This document shows positions 49,959-58,523 of a stretch of 64,000 nt of DNA, one piece after another. The notes below the pieces were generated by a model that was not told where the DNA came from, searched no databases, and saw only the letters and a program-made list of their open reading frames with translations. Numbering within the stretch: position 1 is the first letter of the stretch; the number at the start of each line of letters is the position of its first letter. The DNA is taken from contig JAJCYT010000009.1 of NCBI GenBank assembly GCA_029262795.1, forward strand, positions 1-64,000, in the 5' to 3' direction. The translations under genes were made by a program, and so were the position numbers. The DNA comes from Candidatus Fraserbacteria bacterium (lineage in GTDB: Bacteria; Bipolaricaulota; Bipolaricaulia; RBG-16-55-9; JAJCYT01).

Positions 49959-50399
49959 ATGAACGAAAAAACCTTAGTTGGCATTCTAATCGTCATCGGT
50001 TCTCTTGTTGGAATTGCCGTCATTTATTTCATGCTTAATCAGCAACCCTTATATAATAATGAAGATGTTCCTGAAAACATAGAAACTGGCAGAGTATTGT
50101 ACGCAAGTAATTGTTTGAGCTGCCACGGTGACCAGCAAGCAGGACTAACCTTTGGAAAAGCTCCCCCTCATAACGGCAATGGACATACGTGGCACCATTC
50201 CGATGCAGAACTCATTCAATGGATACTGGAAGGCCGCCCCATCAATATGCCTGCCTTTAAGGATACTTTGAGTCGCGAAGATGCAGAAGCCGTCCTTGCT
50301 TATATTAAGTCCTGGTGGACACCAAACCAAAAAGCAACCCAAGCAGATATTTCACGTAGATACCAGGAAGCCATAGACCGACAAAATGAGAATAATTGA
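49959..50399 (+). CDS. Membrane-anchored cytochrome c
   Basis: A 146-residue protein with one N-terminal anchor (6-26) and a class I cytochrome c domain: heme motif CLSCHG (Cys52, Cys55, His56) and the distal Met97 in RPINMPAF. It probably passes electrons between a donor and the CuA protein encoded just upstream, on the outer face of the membrane. ATG with GAGG five bases upstream. Confidence 0.85.
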   Translation: MNEKTLVGILIVIGSLVGIAVIYFMLNQQPLYNNEDVPENIETGRVLYASNCLSCHGDQQAGLTFGKAPPHNGNGHTWHHSDAELIQWILEGRPINMPAFKDTLSREDAEAVLAYIKSWWTPNQKATQADISRRYQEAIDRQNENN

Positions 50400-50511
50400 C
50401 CCGTAATGTGATAACCCTCGATGGCTGTGTTGCTTTAACCCTGCTTCTATAGATTTTTTACGGGGTGCAGGAGACAATTTGAGGCAAGGCGACACCGAAG
50501 GAGGTAGCAAT

Positions 50512-51276
50512 ATGAAACGCTATACGAGGATGTTGTTGGTTTTATTTGTGGGCTTTGTTTTGGCTGCACCGCTTTCAGGGGCACAAACATCAGCTCCTTC
50601 TGTTGAATATAAAGGGATGACACATACCGCTCTTGGCAGAGCAAAGCTAACGTTGGTAGATAACAAGCTAGAGATTTCCAATATTGGTCCTGGCGGCTTA
50701 GAGGGGGTCAATATTGCGTTTGACGAATTTACCGTGCACCGTACAGAATGGATGGACTTCAGTACAGAAGCCAATACCGCCACATTGATGCAAGTGACCA
50801 CAATGGGCGTTTTTGTTGGTCATGAGCTTGAAAATACACTGTCTTCTCTTTTCATCGGTGCCACCGATGAGCATTATGATTCAGCAGGTGTAATCATTGA
50901 ATCCAATTTCGAGGCTGTCCAAGCTCATCGTTTTGAATTTGAAATCTATGATGATGGTCAGTTGGTTAATACTCAACAAGGACATATTGGCTTTATCGTC
51001 GCCCTGCCAGAAAGCCATCCTGATGCGATGTGGCCCGTAGCCGTTACACAACTGGGCGAAACGGGTCAAAGTGGATTCGTCCTTGAATGGGATCAAGGAA
51101 CAGAAAACCTGATTTTCTCATTTGGGGGTGACAATGCAGTCCTAGCCAAGGGAGATGAGTTACGGATTCTGGCTGGAGACTTGCTTGACATTGACTATTT
51201 AACCGGCTCTGAATTCCGTATTGGTGATATTTCAACTATTACCATCATCAACGAGGATATTCAGGCCATGCCCTGA
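50512..51276 (+). CDS. Hypothetical secreted protein (254 aa)
   Basis: Signal peptide (MLLVLFVGFVLAAPLSGAQT) and a beta-rich mature protein with no recognised family (THTALGRAKLTLVDNKLEIS, GLEGVNIAFDEFTVHRTEWM, QQGHIGFIVALPESHPD). No Cys in the mature part. ATG at 50512 with GGAGG upstream. Between the cytochrome c and the ferric-reductase-like gene; a hairpin overlaps its stop codon. Confidence 0.6.
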   Translation: MKRYTRMLLVLFVGFVLAAPLSGAQTSAPSVEYKGMTHTALGRAKLTLVDNKLEISNIGPGGLEGVNIAFDEFTVHRTEWMDFSTEANTATLMQVTTMGVFVGHELENTLSSLFIGATDEHYDSAGVIIESNFEAVQAHRFEFEIYDDGQLVNTQQGHIGFIVALPESHPDAMWPVAVTQLGETGQSGFVLEWDQGTENLIFSFGGDNAVLAKGDELRILAGDLLDIDYLTGSEFRIGDISTITIINEDIQAMP

Positions 51277-51281
51277 ATATC
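51256..51281 (+). terminator. Attenuator-like hairpin between genes
   Basis: GATATTCAGG and CCTGAATATC pair around six bases and cover the stop codon at 51274-51276. The next gene's TTG is one base later, so folding would also hide its start region. Confidence 0.5.
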
Positions 51282-51282
51282 T

Positions 51283-51966
51283 TTGAAAAGAAATATTTCT
51301 TTGCTTTTACAAAATCTTTCAAAAACAGCGTGGTATCGGCACATTGGCACCGTTATGATGCTGACGTGCCTGGTTTGGCTCTTTACACTAGGGCGTGAAG
51401 AGATGCACCCCATCCATTTATGGAATCGCGCCTTTGCAGATGCCTCATTTGTTCTCCTAGGCTTGACACTAATCATTGGGCCACTAGTGAAGTTTATTCC
51501 TCGAATGGGAATCATGATTCCTTGGCGACGAGAATTGGGTGTCTGGTGCGCTGTGGCTGCAATCGTCCATGTTGCCATCTATGCGCAAGCTTTTGACTGG
51601 GATGTGCTGCGGTTTTTTGTTCGTGAAACAGATCATGGCACCGCTTTATTAAGAAATGCGTTTGCTATTGCCAATGCTGTTGGTGTTGCAGCTTTGATAT
51701 ATCTAATTCCTCTTACAATGACTTCCAACGATTTTTCCATGCGTCTTCTCGGGAGAAGTTGGAAATTTTTACAGCAGCAAAGTTACACGCTATTTGTCTT
51801 ATCCAGCCTACACGTGCTAGGTTTTCTTTATTTTGTGTATCAGCCCAATAACCAACACATCCCCTCCTGGTTAGTCTTATGGGGTTTCATCATTTTACCG
51901 GCATTACTACAGGTTCTTGGGTATGTGTTTACCGCAATTCGTTTACCAGTTCGATCTAAGTCATGA
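51283..51966 (+). CDS. Ferric-reductase-like transmembrane protein
   Basis: A 227-residue protein with six membrane segments of the ferric reductase-like transmembrane (MsrQ/FRE) type: HLWNRAFADASFVLLGLTLI, RRELGVWCAVAAIVHVAIYA, SYTLFVLSSLHVLGFLYF. His residues in segments 2-5 could ligate heme b. These proteins shuttle electrons across the membrane. The TTG start at 51283 has no strong ribosome binding site; an internal ATG near 51355 is possible. Together with Rieske, cytochrome c and CuA proteins it could make an electron chain. Confidence 0.7.
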   Translation: MKRNISLLLQNLSKTAWYRHIGTVMMLTCLVWLFTLGREEMHPIHLWNRAFADASFVLLGLTLIIGPLVKFIPRMGIMIPWRRELGVWCAVAAIVHVAIYAQAFDWDVLRFFVRETDHGTALLRNAFAIANAVGVAALIYLIPLTMTSNDFSMRLLGRSWKFLQQQSYTLFVLSSLHVLGFLYFVYQPNNQHIPSWLVLWGFIILPALLQVLGYVFTAIRLPVRSKS

Positions 51967-51999
51967 CCATCATGGTTTTTAAAATACTAAATGGCAAGT

Positions 52000-52031
52000 A
52001 ACCTTTACAAAACAGGTAAAATGTAAAGGTT
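52000..52031. terminator. Bidirectional hairpin between convergent genes
   Basis: AACCTTTACA and TGTAAAGGTT pair around 12 bases between the ferric-reductase-like gene and the cyclase gene. Confidence 0.5.
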
Positions 52032-52063
52032 CTATGGGATATCGTATATATTGATATTAGGCG

Positions 52064-52819
52064 CTACAATTCCGTCTGAATGGATTGCTCTAATTCAATC
52101 AGCTTCTGATCAACCACAGAATCCAACGGGTGGGATAATGCAGGAATGGCATGGAATTCGTAGATGCACTGCGGAGCAGAAATTCCCTTGAGGCGGTGTT
52201 CCCCTTGCTCATGAAACTGAAACCCTTCCACATCTCCAGCCAAAGCCTTGACCACATCAGTTACATAGATTTGGTTGCCTGCGGCCTGTGACATCACACG
52301 CTCAGTAATATTTACTGTTTGTCCAATGAGGTCACGTTCTCCATGTTGGATCGGCTCACCCGCGTGCAAGCCAATTCTCAAGCGTAAGGGAAATTCGACA
52401 TCTATTAGTGTTTGTTGGATTTCAGACGCACATTTGAGGGCTTTTTTTGCACTGGAAAAGCTGACTAAAGTGCCATCGCCAATGGTTTTGACAAGAAACC
52501 CATCAAACTTTTGTACGGCATTTTCAATGATATTCTGGTGTTGTTTGAGCAGATTGTAGGCAACGTCATCGCCATGCTTGTCTACATAACTGGTAAAGCT
52601 TTCAAGGTCCGTAAACATCAATACAACAACGCCACCAGGTAAAGCCTGTTGGGACAGCTTTTGTTCCTCTAATGGTGTAAGGCAACACAAAGCCGATACC
52701 CAATCCCTTTTATCTTCATTATCGCTTTTCTGAAAAGGAAGCCTACAAGCAAGCTTTCCTCTAGACATAAGAATGTAAAGCAGTGCAAAAATAATTAGCC
52801 AAGTAAAAGAAAAATCCAT
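52064..52819 (-). CDS. Adenylate/guanylate cyclase with membrane anchor
   Basis: A 251-residue protein: one N-terminal membrane segment and a class III cyclase domain (about 60-225) with VVLMFTDLESFTSYVDKHGD (metal Asp and motif), KTIGDGTLVSFSSAKKAL (second metal Asp) and LRIGLHAGEPIQHGERDLIG. Makes cAMP or cGMP at the membrane; substrate residue assignment is not attempted. It lies between the copper cassette and the mer locus on the minus strand. Confidence 0.8.
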   Translation of the reverse strand: MDFSFTWLIIFALLYILMSRGKLACRLPFQKSDNEDKRDWVSALCCLTPLEEQKLSQQALPGGVVVLMFTDLESFTSYVDKHGDDVAYNLLKQHQNIIENAVQKFDGFLVKTIGDGTLVSFSSAKKALKCASEIQQTLIDVEFPLRLRIGLHAGEPIQHGERDLIGQTVNITERVMSQAAGNQIYVTDVVKALAGDVEGFQFHEQGEHRLKGISAPQCIYEFHAIPALSHPLDSVVDQKLIELEQSIQTEL

Positions 52820-52875
52820 AGAGGGTACGCCCTTTCAATACGACTTGAGGGGGTTACATAGTATAACGTATGAAC

Positions 52876-53442
52876 TCAGCTATTCTTCCTAAACTTCATC
52901 TCCCAACGATCTACGGTATCAATATGGCCAGGGCAAAAATGCTCCTTCGTATCCTGCTTTGTAATGCCTGACCATAAATGCGGGATAGAGCGCATCTCAC
53001 AACCAGGAGTGGCCAGAAAACTGGCTACTAAGAACGAAATGCCAAGATGTGCCGTGGTGTATAAAAACCAAATGCCAATAAACCAACCCATTGCAGGCGA
53101 CCAAAGATTCCCCGCCAATAACCAACTCAGCCCAACACCAAGAACATTGAGTGCAATCAGGCCGTAGCGCAACGGGTTATAAGGTGCGTCAATGCCAAAT
53201 CCGATTGTGATAACGTAAGGGAAAACTCTTAGCGCCATAAATAAGGCCATTAGAAGAAATGACCAATGGGGTAATGTTTCTAAAGAAATCAATATCTGCC
53301 AGTTGTCTACAATGCTGACGAAGCCCCAAATGAGAACAATTCCCCATGCAAGACGAATAAAGCGGCCTATAGGTCCAGGTTTTTCCAACGAGCCTTCAGC
53401 CTCAAATTGCGTTTGTGTCTTATCACGATCTACGCTATTCAT
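52876..53442 (-). CDS. Membrane protein of the mer operon (188 aa)
   Basis: A protein with about four membrane segments (FIRLAWGIVLIWGFVSIVDN, WSFLLMALFMALRVFPYVIT, ALNVLGVGLSWLLAG, WFIGIWFLYTTAHLGISFLV) and a Cys-containing C-terminal part (ATPGCEMRSI, EHFCPGHID). Not recognised as MerT or MerC, but it is in the merB operon and the cysteines could bind mercury. ATG with AAGGAG upstream. Confidence 0.5.
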   Translation of the reverse strand: MNSVDRDKTQTQFEAEGSLEKPGPIGRFIRLAWGIVLIWGFVSIVDNWQILISLETLPHWSFLLMALFMALRVFPYVITIGFGIDAPYNPLRYGLIALNVLGVGLSWLLAGNLWSPAMGWFIGIWFLYTTAHLGISFLVASFLATPGCEMRSIPHLWSGITKQDTKEHFCPGHIDTVDRWEMKFRKNS

Positions 53443-53457
53443 AAAACTCCTTCATCA

Positions 53458-53664
53458 TTAACAACAATTTCCACCTTCTTGGATTGGTGGACATTTCTTG
53501 GTTCCAAACGAGCAAAACACACAGCAATCGCCTTCATTGGGGCGAAGCATGGCCCCACAGTTCGTACAGGTATAAAACCACTGACACGCATCGGTAGGCA
53601 TGGTTTCTTCTTTTTCAAAGCCGCAATGTGGGCATTTGAGCGTAGATTGTAAAACAGTAGCCAT
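53458..53664 (-). CDS. GDCC-motif Cys-rich zinc-ribbon-like protein
   Basis: A 68-residue cytoplasmic protein with CPHCGF, FYTCTNCGAML, GDCCVFCSFG, KKCPPIQEGGNCC: twelve cysteines in paired knuckles. Small GDCCVFCSYG-type proteins are typical of mercury operons, where they may store or pass Hg(II). It lies between membrane protein genes and merB. ATG with AGAGG six bases upstream. Confidence 0.7.
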   Translation of the reverse strand: MATVLQSTLKCPHCGFEKEETMPTDACQWFYTCTNCGAMLRPNEGDCCVFCSFGTKKCPPIQEGGNCC

Positions 53665-53675
53665 GATTAACCTCT

Positions 53676-54389
53676 TTACGTTTCAAGAATTTTCTTATTG
53701 GACAACAAACTAAAAATGCTGCCCTTGTTTTTCACCCACTGCCTCACCATCAAACCAAGCAGGACACCATAAGCGATATGGGCTATGAGCGTAACCAAGA
53801 ACAGTTCAGGACCGCCCGTGTTGCTACCGAACGGACCAACTATTGGGGCCATAGGGGGCAAAGTCATCATGCCAAGCTCCACGATGAGCGCCCAAACGAC
53901 AGCCCAGAGCCAATTGGCTTTGCCCCAAACTATGGCATAAAACACACCAAAGCTGGCTCCGTTTAAAAAGTGGTAGAACATTCCAACAGATGTCCAAGCC
54001 AATTCAGATGATTGTGGCCCCATAATCATTTTTCCAAAAAGCTGCACTGTGTCCATTGGCAACCAGCCATGAATAACGCCCAATTCTCTGAATGTATCGA
54101 GTGCGAACGTGGCCACCGCCCCCGCCACAAACCCCGCCAAAATCCGGTTAGAAAGCTCTGGAAAATCACGCCTTGTGTATAGGGCTACAAGCACCAAAAC
54201 TATAAGGGCAGGTAACAAAATGAATGGTGTATACCACTGAGAAAACTGGTGCATCACGCCAATGAATTGTGGCATTTGCGTTAGCCCCTGCACTATCATG
54301 GCATTTCCAGCAGCCAATAACAGCAAAAATGGGGAAATGGCACTGCCCGTAAGCAATGCCAATCCCGTTAGAAATATTCGTTTATTCAT
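53676..54389 (-). CDS. Polytopic membrane protein (DUF6789-like)
   Basis: A 237-residue protein with six hydrophobic segments: LALLTGSAISPFLLLLAAGN, PFILLPALIVLVLVALYT, GFVAGAVATFALDTFRE, HFLNGASFGVFYAIVWGK and AHIAYGVLLGLMVRQW. The pattern resembles the DUF6789 membrane family but I am not sure. Start at 54389 (MNKRIF) is chosen; a frame to 54422 overlaps merB. Being in the mer operon, transport of mercury or an anion is possible, though no MerT-type Cys pair is visible. Confidence 0.5.
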   Translation of the reverse strand: MNKRIFLTGLALLTGSAISPFLLLLAAGNAMIVQGLTQMPQFIGVMHQFSQWYTPFILLPALIVLVLVALYTRRDFPELSNRILAGFVAGAVATFALDTFRELGVIHGWLPMDTVQLFGKMIMGPQSSELAWTSVGMFYHFLNGASFGVFYAIVWGKANWLWAVVWALIVELGMMTLPPMAPIVGPFGSNTGGPELFLVTLIAHIAYGVLLGLMVRQWVKNKGSIFSLLSNKKILET

Positions 54390-54402
54390 AAGAGAAAACC
54401 AT

Positions 54403-55032
54403 TTATCCGCAACAGGAACCACTTGAGCCGCTCATAAGAGAACCAAAGATATTTTCGCCCTGTTTCAGCCCTTCTTCCAAGGTTAAGAATTTCAACTCGT
54501 GTTCAGGATTGTTCTTCGCCCAAGCATCCAAATGCTTTTGTGAACAGAAAAAATTAATATGAGGGCATTGCTCTGTAGCAGGTGAGGAACAACTTCCCAT
54601 TGGCACATATCCCACCATCAGATCATCAGGCCCGTGATCTGCGATCTTGCCATCCTTCACATTTACATGAACAGATTGCTGACATTCTAAACACTCCGAT
54701 TTTATCTCGGCATCAGTCTTGAGCATGAATGGAATGCCAAGTGCGTCTACAGCACACATCGAATTAACTTGGACCCCTGAAGCCAAGGTCACAAGATGAG
54801 GCGTTGGTTCATTTGAAAAGGGATAGGCATGAGTTACCAAGACATCTCCAGGGTTTCGATGAATGGCTTTGGTTTGTTCTAGCTCAGAAAGTAACTGTTC
54901 CGCATCATCCTCACCGTCCAATGAAAACCGCTTCTGGATGTCTGAAAGTTCAGGTGAATGACCCGTGGCAACAAAGCTTTGCAGGATGAATTGGTGGAGT
55001 TCAGCTAGCCTGTCTGTCAGCATAACTTTCAT
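54403..55032 (-). CDS. merB: Organomercurial lyase
   Basis: A 209-residue MerB: catalytic Cys93 and Asp96 in VNSMCAVDALGIPFM and Cys156 in SPATEQCPHINFFCS, which together cleave C-Hg bonds of methylmercury and similar compounds. Start at 55032 with AAGGAG six bases upstream, directly after the mer promoter. The C-terminus ends GSCCG, an extra Cys pair that may hand the Hg(II) product to a partner. No merA reductase is present in the window, so the product must be handled otherwise. Confidence 0.9.
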   Translation of the reverse strand: MKVMLTDRLAELHQFILQSFVATGHSPELSDIQKRFSLDGEDDAEQLLSELEQTKAIHRNPGDVLVTHAYPFSNEPTPHLVTLASGVQVNSMCAVDALGIPFMLKTDAEIKSECLECQQSVHVNVKDGKIADHGPDDLMVGYVPMGSCSSPATEQCPHINFFCSQKHLDAWAKNNPEHELKFLTLEEGLKQGENIFGSLMSGSSGSCCG

Positions 55033-55078
55033 AAAATGCTCCTTCCATTTTCCAGCCACTAGGCCGGTTTGTATAATC

Positions 55079-55109
55079 ATGCTACAGTCTGTAGTAACTA
55101 CAGAGTCAA
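55079..55109. promoter_or_regulatory. MerR-type operator and promoter
   Basis: For the merB direction, TTGACT (55109-55104) and TAGCAT (55084-55079) are 19 bp apart, the overlong spacer that MerR untwists. The spacer holds a perfect dyad CTGTAGT-A-ACTACAG (55089-55103). The merR start lies 15 bp beyond on the other strand, so the site is divergent. Confidence 0.8.
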
Positions 55110-55123
55110 GAGGTGGATTAAAA

Positions 55124-55537
55124 ATGGCGGCAAAAGAAAAACAAAAAAAACCTACCATTGGTTATGTGTCCAAGGTGACAGGATGCAATATTGAGACCAT
55201 CCGCTATTATGAACGCATTGGCCTCTTACCAAAGCCACCGCGCTCTGAAGGTGGATATCGCATGTACAGTGATGAAGATATCAAGCGCTTGAATTTTATT
55301 CGCCGCTCCCGAAACCTGGGATTTCATCTTGACGAGGTGCGTGATTTGTTGAGCTTGGTAGACACAAACACCTATACCTGTGCAGAGGTAAAAGGCATGA
55401 CGGTGAGCCATCTCGATGAGATTGAACAAAAGATTGCGGATTTGACCAAGCTCAGAAAAGTGCTAAAAGATATGGCTTCTCAATGTGAGGGTGAACAAAT
55501 TCCAGATTGCCCAATCATTGATGTACTGTCTAAATGA
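55124..55537 (+). CDS. merR: Mercury-responsive MerR regulator
   Basis: A 137-residue regulator with the MerR winged helix (TIGYVSKVTGCNIETIRYYE) and dimer helix. The three Hg(II) ligands are conserved: Cys86 (TYTCAEV), Cys121 and Cys129 (SQCEGEQIPDCP). It represses the divergent promoter without Hg and activates it by DNA distortion when bound. ATG at 55124 with AGAGGTGG upstream. Confidence 0.92.
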   Translation: MAAKEKQKKPTIGYVSKVTGCNIETIRYYERIGLLPKPPRSEGGYRMYSDEDIKRLNFIRRSRNLGFHLDEVRDLLSLVDTNTYTCAEVKGMTVSHLDEIEQKIADLTKLRKVLKDMASQCEGEQIPDCPIIDVLSK

Positions 55538-55570
55538 AGCGCGTTGCCCCCCATTTGTTATATTTTAAAG

Positions 55571-55945
55571 ATGAAAATAACACAAAGCGCAACAATACTA
55601 CTTACGAAAGATATTGTGTCTTCAGCGCGTTACTTTGAGGAAAAGGTTGGTTTCTCTGCTGATTTATTTGGAGCACCACCCAATTTTGCCATCCTTGAAC
55701 ACGGTAATGCCAGGTTAATGCTTGCATTGACTGGGAAAGATGTTGAAATCGTTCCAAACTGGAAATTATGCGACAAGACAAGTGATGTTTATTTCTGGGT
55801 GGACAATATCCATGAAGTTTACAAAGAATTACAGGATAAAGGAGCGATAATAGATTTTTCTCTTTATCTGGCTCCTTGGGGTGTATGGGAATTTGGCATA
55901 CAAGACCTCGATAACCATGATATAACCTTCGGTCAGATGGCTTGA
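55571..55945 (+). CDS. VOC-family (glyoxalase/bleomycin-resistance fold) protein
   Basis: A 124-residue protein with the VOC pattern: ATILLTKDIVSSARYFEEKV, AILEHGNARLMLAL, SDVYFWVDNIHEVYKELQDK, VWEFGIQDLDNHDITFGQM. It could bind or modify an electrophile or an antibiotic. ATG at 55571 is 34 bp after merR; whether it belongs to the mer locus is unclear. Confidence 0.7.
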   Translation: MKITQSATILLTKDIVSSARYFEEKVGFSADLFGAPPNFAILEHGNARLMLALTGKDVEIVPNWKLCDKTSDVYFWVDNIHEVYKELQDKGAIIDFSLYLAPWGVWEFGIQDLDNHDITFGQMA

Positions 55946-56038
55946 ACCAGCTATCCAGAACGAATGCAATCTATTCATTATTGCCTAACAACTTATAGGG
56001 TTTCGCGTGGCGCTTCTGCCTTGTAACCTGTAAGAACT

Positions 56039-56779
56039 ATGAAAATCCCTGCAGTTTCGTTCCAGTCTCTGGAAAAAGTGTATAGAAATGTAACTGCCTT
56101 GAAAGATTTGAGCCTGGACATTCAAGAAGGTGAATTTTTTGGATTACTTGGCCCAAATGGTGCAGGTAAAACAACAAGCCTCAACACAATTGCCGGTTTA
56201 GTTAAACCAACCAAAGGGAAAGTCCTCATCGATGGATTGGACGCTATACGACAGTATCGTGAAACCCATCGGCTAGTTGGGATGATGTTTCAAGATATAA
56301 TTTTGGATAGTCGTTTTCTGAACGTTCATGAGATACTAGTTTATCACGCAGGCTATTTTGGAATACCCCGTCGTCGTGCCCAAGAGCTAGCAAATGAGCT
56401 TTTGAAACGCCTTGATCTTTGGAATAAACGCACTGCCCGTGTACAGGAACTCTCAGGAGGCATGAAAAGAAGATTGATGCTTGCCAAGGCGTTAATTCAT
56501 GACCCCGCTATTATTATTTTGGACGAGCCAACAGCAGGTGCTGATGTTGAATTGCGTCTTCTGATCTGGAAAATGATGGAAGAGTTTCATGAGCAAGGGA
56601 AAACGATTGTATTGACAACCCATTACCTTGAAGAAGCTGAACGCCTCTGTGATCGGGTAGCGATCATTGATCAAGGGAAATTATTAGTAGAAGGGTCCCC
56701 TGAGGAGTTGATGAAACGACAAAATCAACAACACCTTGAAGATGTATTCCTACAATTAATTAGGGATGATTCTGTATGA
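56039..56779 (+). CDS. ABC transporter ATPase (DrrA/CcmA type)
   Basis: A 246-residue ATPase: GLLGPNGAGKTTSLNTIAGL (Walker A at about 38-45), ELSGGMKRRLMLAKALIHDP (signature), AIIILDEPTAGADVELR (Walker B), and IVLTTHYLEEAERLCDRVAI (His switch). Works with the overlapping permease gene as an ABC-2 exporter. Weak ribosome binding site. Confidence 0.88.
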   Translation: MKIPAVSFQSLEKVYRNVTALKDLSLDIQEGEFFGLLGPNGAGKTTSLNTIAGLVKPTKGKVLIDGLDAIRQYRETHRLVGMMFQDIILDSRFLNVHEILVYHAGYFGIPRRRAQELANELLKRLDLWNKRTARVQELSGGMKRRLMLAKALIHDPAIIILDEPTAGADVELRLLIWKMMEEFHEQGKTIVLTTHYLEEAERLCDRVAIIDQGKLLVEGSPEELMKRQNQQHLEDVFLQLIRDDSV

Positions 56780-57534
56780 TTGGTTTTCTCACTTTATTCA
56801 AGCGAGAAGTCATTCGCTTTCTTAAGGATGCGCTTGATACGATAGTTCCACCTACCGTCGAAGTTGCCTTATATATGCTTATTTTTGGTTTGGCGCTTGG
56901 CCCCCGCTTAGGAAATATTGAAGGGATGCCATATATTCAGTTTATGGTTCCTGGTTTGATCTTGATGTCGATCATACGAAACTCCTTCTTAAATCCCGCA
57001 TACAGCCTGTTTCAGTCACGTTGGGATGGCAACATTGCCGATCTTTTATCAAGTCCGCTCTCAGCGTCTCAGATTGCCCTGGCAATAATTCTTGGGGGAG
57101 TGGTGCGGGGAATCATTGTAGGCACATTGGTATTTGTTGCTACATTAATATTTGCATCATTTTCAATTTCGTCTTTATTGTTGGCGCTTGGTTATGCAAT
57201 CGTAGTTTCCATGGCCTTTGCGGCACTTGGCTGTATAGTTGGGCTTTGGACAAAGGGCTGGGAAGGTATAGGCACCGTCAACTCATTCGTGCTTGACCCT
57301 CTGGTGTTGTTGGGCGGTGTTTTCTACTCACTTGATATGGTAAGCGGAATTCCCTTCATTGAACCTTTGACAAAAATTAATCCTTTCACCTATATCACAG
57401 AGGGATTTCGTTCAGCGCTCCTTGGTAATATTGAGACCGCCATGTTTGGTTTTGTGCTGACCATTGGGTTGGGTATGATATTCTTGGTTCTGGCAATCAT
57501 GCTCTTTCGAAACGGTTATCACCTTAAATCATGA
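56776..57534 (+). CDS. ABC-2 type transporter permease
   Basis: A 252-residue permease with six membrane segments (VALYMLIFGLALGPRLGNIE, FMVPGLILMSIIRNSF, GGVVRGIIVGTLVFVATL, LALGYAIVVSMAFAALGCIV, and a C-terminal LTIGLGMIFLVLAIMLFR). Overlaps the ATPase gene by four bases (ATGA). Probably exports a lipid, polysaccharide or drug; the substrate is not determinable. Confidence 0.85.
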   Translation: MIGFLTLFKREVIRFLKDALDTIVPPTVEVALYMLIFGLALGPRLGNIEGMPYIQFMVPGLILMSIIRNSFLNPAYSLFQSRWDGNIADLLSSPLSASQIALAIILGGVVRGIIVGTLVFVATLIFASFSISSLLLALGYAIVVSMAFAALGCIVGLWTKGWEGIGTVNSFVLDPLVLLGGVFYSLDMVSGIPFIEPLTKINPFTYITEGFRSALLGNIETAMFGFVLTIGLGMIFLVLAIMLFRNGYHLKS

Positions 57535-57638
57535 AGCAATAACTGCTAAGGAATCTCTTACTGTATTGAAAAACTATTACTAACAAAACTTTCAATATGC
57601 TCTGCCCTATAATTGAATTTTTGGACGGCTAGAACTTT

Positions 57639-57917
57639 CTAAAATGCATATTTTGGAAAATCAATCTTATCTAATTCAACAAGCTGATATTGGTGTTGCA
57701 TTCTCCGTTGATGTGTGGTTTGTATAGCCCGGAAAAGAGATTCTTCATCTTCAAACCATTCAAACTGCTCCTGCCCAGTACGATTCATCCGTCCCCACCG
57801 CTTGATTAGCACCGTGTTACCCCATAAATCTTTCGAAGTGGTTAAAGAATACCACCGAGCCTTATTGGATTTAGGATCAATCAACTGCCAGTGAAGATGG
57901 ATAGGTTTCATGGTCAT
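57639..57917 (-). CDS. WGR-domain protein
   Basis: A 92-residue stand-alone WGR domain: SNKARWYSLTTSKDLWGNTV, LIKRWGRMNRTGQEQFEWF, with the Trp-Gly-Arg core. WGR domains bind nucleic acid ends in PARPs and occur alone in phages and plasmids. The ATG overlaps the recombinase TGA (ATGA), so it is coupled to it and may assist recombination. Confidence 0.75.
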   Translation of the reverse strand: MTMKPIHLHWQLIDPKSNKARWYSLTTSKDLWGNTVLIKRWGRMNRTGQEQFEWFEDEESLFRAIQTTHQRRMQHQYQLVELDKIDFPKYAF

Positions 57918-58519
57918 AGTACGAACTCAGCTTTACGCTCTTCAATTTCTTTCGCTGCGGTACGCCCTGACCGTCGGATATATACTTGGGCCGTTCGCAG
58001 ATCTTCCCATCCCATGACTTCACACAAAGCTTGGGTTGAAAGACCCGCGTTGGCAAATTGCATGGCGGCAGTGGAGCGAAGTGCATGGGTGTAGAGCTTT
58101 TTGGTCAGTGTCGTTCTTTGGGCAATGCTCTTGAGTCGTCTTTGGTGTGTGCGCCGGGAAGCTCCCACAGCATCATACGCACCGAAAAATCCCTTGAGAA
58201 CTTCACGAGTTACAGGGAAATATTTGAAGGGAATGGATCGTACCCCAGCTTTCGTTTTAGGTTGCCAGGTATTGTTGTTCTTTCTGCACTCAAAGCAAGT
58301 GCACTCCATTGACTTTGGGATACGGATAAAATCATCCTGGAAATCAATCCAAGATTTTTGCAGATGCGCAATCTCGCCTACACGCATTCCCAACTGCCCA
58401 CTGCAACATACCAAAAGTTTTTCATGAATGTCTTCACATGCCTGAAAAAGGTTTCCAAGTTCTTTGCCATCCAGGAAGTCATCACGGGCATGTTTTGGAG
58501 ATTGTCTCTCTTTTGTCAT
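57914..58519 (-). CDS. Tyrosine recombinase (XerA-like catalytic domain)
   Basis: A 201-residue integrase-type protein. Catalytic residues: Arg in LGMRVGEIAHL, Lys in WQPKTKAGVRSIP, His-x-x-Arg in THALRSTAAM, and the nucleophilic Tyr in TAQVYIRRSG; the last His/Trp box reads GWED. A CTCFECRKNNN cysteine pair, common in archaeal-type recombinases, lies in the loop. It lacks the N-terminal core-binding domain of most integrases. It could resolve plasmid dimers or move the island. Inverted repeats upstream may be its targets. Confidence 0.8.
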   Translation of the reverse strand: MTKERQSPKHARDDFLDGKELGNLFQACEDIHEKLLVCCSGQLGMRVGEIAHLQKSWIDFQDDFIRIPKSMECTCFECRKNNNTWQPKTKAGVRSIPFKYFPVTREVLKGFFGAYDAVGASRRTHQRRLKSIAQRTTLTKKLYTHALRSTAAMQFANAGLSTQALCEVMGWEDLRTAQVYIRRSGRTAAKEIEERKAEFVL

Positions 58520-58523
58520 GATA

